Origin: Acidobacteriota bacterium
Lineage (GTDB): Bacteria > Acidobacteriota > Terriglobia > Acidoferrales > UBA7541
Direction: 5' to 3'
NCBI GenBank assembly: GCA_019239815.1
Contig: JAFAZL010000686.1
Location: 1 to 8,058, forward strand
DNA length: 8,058 bases
Shown: positions 5,697 to 8,058 of the stretch, one piece after another
Numbering within the stretch: the first letter of the stretch is position 1
Layout: each line of letters begins with the position of its first letter
Program-made: the position numbers and the translations under genes
Notes under the pieces: generated by a model
What the model was told of the DNA's origin: nothing
The model's input: only the letters and a program-made list of their open reading frames with translations
The model's database searches: none

Positions 5697-5712
5697 TCCT
5701 TTTCGAGGTTTG

Positions 5713-6912
5713 ATGGCGGAATTTCGCAAATTGGCGATTTTGGGTTCGACGGGGTCGATTGGGCGACAGACCTTGTCTGTAGTCGAAGCGATGCCGGAAC
5801 GATTTGGCGTGGTCTCGCTGGCCGCGGGCGGCAATCTGGACGAGTTGGTCGGGCAGATTGAGCGCCACAAGCCGGAAGTCGTGTCGGTCGGAGACGCGGC
5901 TAAAGTCGATGAGCTTGCTGCGAGGTTGAGGGCAAAAGGCCTCTCGCCGCTGCCGGCAATTCATCATGGCCGCGAGGGAATGCTGGCCGTCGGAACCCAC
6001 GCCGCCGCGGACATTGTGGTGTCGGCTGCTGTTGGGGTCGTCGGTCTTGAGGCGACCTACGAGGCGGTCAAGCTCGGGAAGATCATCGCGCTTTCGAACA
6101 AGGAAGTGCTGGTCGCGGCGGGCGAACTCGTCATGGCTGCTGCGAAGAAGGCTGGGCAGGAGCTATTGCCGGTCGATAGCGAGCACAACGCGGTGCATCA
6201 ATGCCTGCGCGGCGGTGAGCATCGCGAAGTGCTGCGGCTGGTGCTGACCGCATCGGGCGGACCATTTCGCAAGGCCCCACTGGCCAAGCTTAAGGAAGTC
6301 ACTCCGGAGCAAGCCCTGAATCACCCCAACTGGAAGATGGGCAGCCGGATCACCATCGATTCGGCAACCATGATGAACAAAGGCTTTGAGGTCATCGAGG
6401 CGCGTTGGCTGTTCGGCATGCGTCCGGACCAAATTGACGTGGTCATTCACCCTCAGTCGACGATCCACTCGATGGTCGAGTTCGTAGACGGTTCCGTTTT
6501 GGCACAACTGGGCCCAACAGACATGCGGATGCCCATCCAGTATGCGTTAACCTATCCGGAGCGGGTGGCATCGAACCAGGTAGCTCTAAATTGGTCGAAG
6601 CTCCGCCGTCTCGATTTCGCAAGGGTCTCCACGAGGCGGTTCCCCTGCTTACGCCTGGCCAGGGAAGCGATGAAGAAGGGTGGCGCAATGCCGTGCGCAC
6701 TGAATGCCGCCGACGAAGTGGCTGTGGCAGCGTTTCTGGAGCGGAGACTGCCGTTCCTTGGTATTCCCGAGGTGATCGAGCGAGTGCTCGGACGGATGCC
6801 TTGGGTGCGATTCGAGAAGATGGACGACGTGCTTACAGCCGATTTGGAGGCGCGTCGAATGGCCAAAGAGGAAGTGGAGAGAGTGGCAGTGGCAGCTGCC
6901 GCAGCATCGTAA
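5713..6912 (+). CDS. dxr: 1-deoxy-D-xylulose 5-phosphate reductoisomerase
   Basis: This enzyme (also called IspC) converts DXP to MEP with NADPH and a divalent metal, the committed step of the non-mevalonate isoprenoid pathway that supplies UppS. The 399-residue protein is full length. It has the NADPH-binding LAILGSTGSIGRQT (7-20), SNKEVLVAAGE (128-138), the metal ligands in LLPVDSEHNA (Asp155, Glu157, with Glu226), the substrate-binding TASGGPF (179-185, Ser181), HPNWKMGSRITIDSATMMNKG (His204, Ser217, Asn222, Lys223), and HPQSTIHSMVEF. Near the C-terminus, RFPCLRLAREAM and NAADEVAVAAF are characteristic; the latter has Asp where Asn is usual. The ATG at 5713 is preceded by CGAGG (5704-5708) at good spacing. 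An in-frame TTG directly before it (5710) is less likely to be the start. Confidence 0.97.
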   Translation: MAEFRKLAILGSTGSIGRQTLSVVEAMPERFGVVSLAAGGNLDELVGQIERHKPEVVSVGDAAKVDELAARLRAKGLSPLPAIHHGREGMLAVGTHAAADIVVSAAVGVVGLEATYEAVKLGKIIALSNKEVLVAAGELVMAAAKKAGQELLPVDSEHNAVHQCLRGGEHREVLRLVLTASGGPFRKAPLAKLKEVTPEQALNHPNWKMGSRITIDSATMMNKGFEVIEARWLFGMRPDQIDVVIHPQSTIHSMVEFVDGSVLAQLGPTDMRMPIQYALTYPERVASNQVALNWSKLRRLDFARVSTRRFPCLRLAREAMKKGGAMPCALNAADEVAVAAFLERRLPFLGIPEVIERVLGRMPWVRFEKMDDVLTADLEARRMAKEEVERVAVAAAAAS

Positions 6913-6925
6913 ATTCGATCCAGGT

Positions 6926-6958
6926 GCGCCCTAAGCACGTATCCATCCGAGAGGGCGC
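6926..6958 (+). other. Hairpin in the dxr-rseP spacer
   Basis: GCGCCCT (6926-6932) pairs perfectly with AGGGCGC (6952-6958) around a 19-nt loop, within the 67-nt gap between the two genes. No U-tract follows, so it is not an intrinsic terminator. It might moderate readthrough or protect RNA ends, or have no role. Confidence 0.3.
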
Positions 6959-6979
6959 GACGGAAAGAGAACCGCAAGC

Positions 6980-8058
6980 ATGGATTTGTTGATCGGCGTC
7001 AGCCTCGTGTTGGGAGTGATGATTCTCATACACGAGTGGGGACACTTTATCGCGGCGCGGATGTTCGGCGTGCGCGTGGATGTTTTTTCGATCGGATTTG
7101 GGCCGCGGCTGTTTGGATGGAAGAGCGGCCATACGGATTATCGCATCAGCATCATCCCGCTGGGCGGTTATGTGCGGATGGCGGGGCAGGATCCGACGGA
7201 TATCGATTCGTCGAGTCGCTGGTCGACTAGTCGCGCGGCGGCTGAAGCCGAAGCTCCCGGCAAAGTTATGGATACGGTCCAAACCGCTGCTGAGACCGCG
7301 CTCCGATTACCGCCGACTGATTTGGGGGAGCACGCGACAGGTGCCCCCGATGAGCTGATGAGCAAACCGCGCTGGCAGCGCGCCGTGATTTCAGCGGCCG
7401 GGCCAGCTGTAAATCTCGTGTTCCCAATTTTGCTGCTGTCCGTTTACTTCGTAGCGATCGGCATCCCTTATCCCGTTTTCGAAGACAAACCGGTCGTCGT
7501 GACGGCGGTACCGGCGAACTCGGCGGCGGCGCATGCTGGTTTGGCCGCCGGCGATCGCGTGATTGCGATCAACGGTGAGCAAAATCCGGACTGGACCGCG
7601 GCGGCGAAGCAGGTCACGGCAGCGGAACCAAATTCGAAAATTTCAGTCGAAGTCGAAAGCGCGGGTCAGAAACGCTCACTGGAAATTCCCGTTGCCGCCC
7701 AGAAAGACACTGAGCAGCTGCTAGGTTTCGCTCCGATGAAGCCGGTGCTTGAGGATGTGGCTCCGGGCATGCCGGCTTCACGCGGCGGCTTGAAGGAAGG
7801 CGACACCATCGTTGCTGTCGACGGGCAGCCGATTCAGTGGTGGGGGCAGTTCACCGAGCGTGTGCGTGGTTCCGGCGGGAAGGCATTGTCGCTCGACATC
7901 GAGCGAAAGGGACAGCCGATACATCTAGTCGTGACGCCGCAGGCCGGTTCGAATGAGCGCGGCGAAAGCGTTTATCAGATTGGCGTGCAGGTACACGAAG
8001 AAACGGCGTACCGGCGCGTCGCGTTCGGCGAAGGAGTGAAGTTTGCCGCCAGCAAAAC
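6980..8058 (+). CDS. rseP: RseP-type site-2 intramembrane metalloprotease, 3' end missing
   Basis: The reading frame is open from the ATG at 6980 through the right edge (359 complete codons), so the gene is cut by the window. RseP cleaves membrane-spanning anti-sigma factors after a first periplasmic cut, and may clear signal-peptide remnants. TM1 carries the zinc motif HEWGH (18-22; His18, Glu19, His22). Next come FSIGFGPRLFGW, IPLGGYVRMAGQDPTD (59-74), KPRWQRAVISAAGPAVNLVF (129-148), and TM2. Two PDZ-like domains follow (about 170-240, with HAGLAAGDRVIAING; about 250-325, with RGGLKEGDTIVAVDGQPI). The third zinc ligand motif (LDG) and the last TMs lie outside. Residues ~75-120 are an Ala/Ser-rich insertion longer than I expect between GGYV and the KPRWQR helix. 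Upstream, only a weak purine stretch (GGAAAGAGA, 6962-6970) serves as RBS. It is the last visible gene of the uppS-cdsA-dxr-rseP cluster. Confidence 0.95.
   Translation, partial: MDLLIGVSLVLGVMILIHEWGHFIAARMFGVRVDVFSIGFGPRLFGWKSGHTDYRISIIPLGGYVRMAGQDPTDIDSSSRWSTSRAAAEAEAPGKVMDTVQTAAETALRLPPTDLGEHATGAPDELMSKPRWQRAVISAAGPAVNLVFPILLLSVYFVAIGIPYPVFEDKPVVVTAVPANSAAAHAGLAAGDRVIAINGEQNPDWTAAAKQVTAAEPNSKISVEVESAGQKRSLEIPVAAQKDTEQLLGFAPMKPVLEDVAPGMPASRGGLKEGDTIVAVDGQPIQWWGQFTERVRGSGGKALSLDIERKGQPIHLVVTPQAGSNERGESVYQIGVQVHEETAYRRVAFGEGVKFAASK

Overview
The window looks like a stretch of moderately GC-rich bacterial chromosome, all genes on the + strand. Acidobacteriota (Koribacter/Terriglobus-like) is my best guess, from the protein style and from the PRC-barrel/MgtE-N/CBS gene sitting next to a divergent Nramp gene. 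This is recollection and inference; no rRNA or marker search was possible. I see no insertion sequence, tRNA, rRNA, CRISPR array or phage gene.

Layout. (1) 2-511: the 3' part of a CYTH-domain (class IV adenylate cyclase / thiamine-triphosphatase-like) gene, closed by a hairpin. (2) 512-1040: a 529-base stretch without a confident protein gene but full of signals: an inverted repeat, a sigma70-like promoter, a structured segment with a possible 50-codon ORF, a good intrinsic terminator whose 5' arm can alternatively pair with an upstream segment, and a perfect 22-nt palindrome. (3) 1041-3658: a two-gene unit. The first gene is a soluble protein with PRC-barrel, MgtE-N and CBS domains but no membrane channel. 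The second is a divergent Nramp-family transporter. (4) 3784 to the end: the classic envelope/isoprenoid cluster uppS-cdsA-dxr-rseP, with rseP cut by the window edge.

How the genes may work together. UppS makes the C55 lipid carrier. CdsA makes CDP-diacylglycerol. Dxr (IspC) makes MEP, which feeds the isoprenoid precursors UppS uses. RseP is an intramembrane protease of the envelope-stress pathway. The two-gene unit upstream is the most interesting part. The Nramp protein lacks the transition-metal signature residues (DPGN becomes DAGG; M-P-H of TM6 becomes A-P-W), as expected for Nramp-related Mg2+ transporters. Its neighbour carries the cytosolic Mg2+-sensing architecture of MgtE without the MgtE pore. 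I infer a split Mg2+ import system: a borrowed MgtE sensor paired with an Nramp-type channel/carrier. It may be controlled by a terminator/antiterminator leader RNA in 685-924. This is a hypothesis from sequence only.
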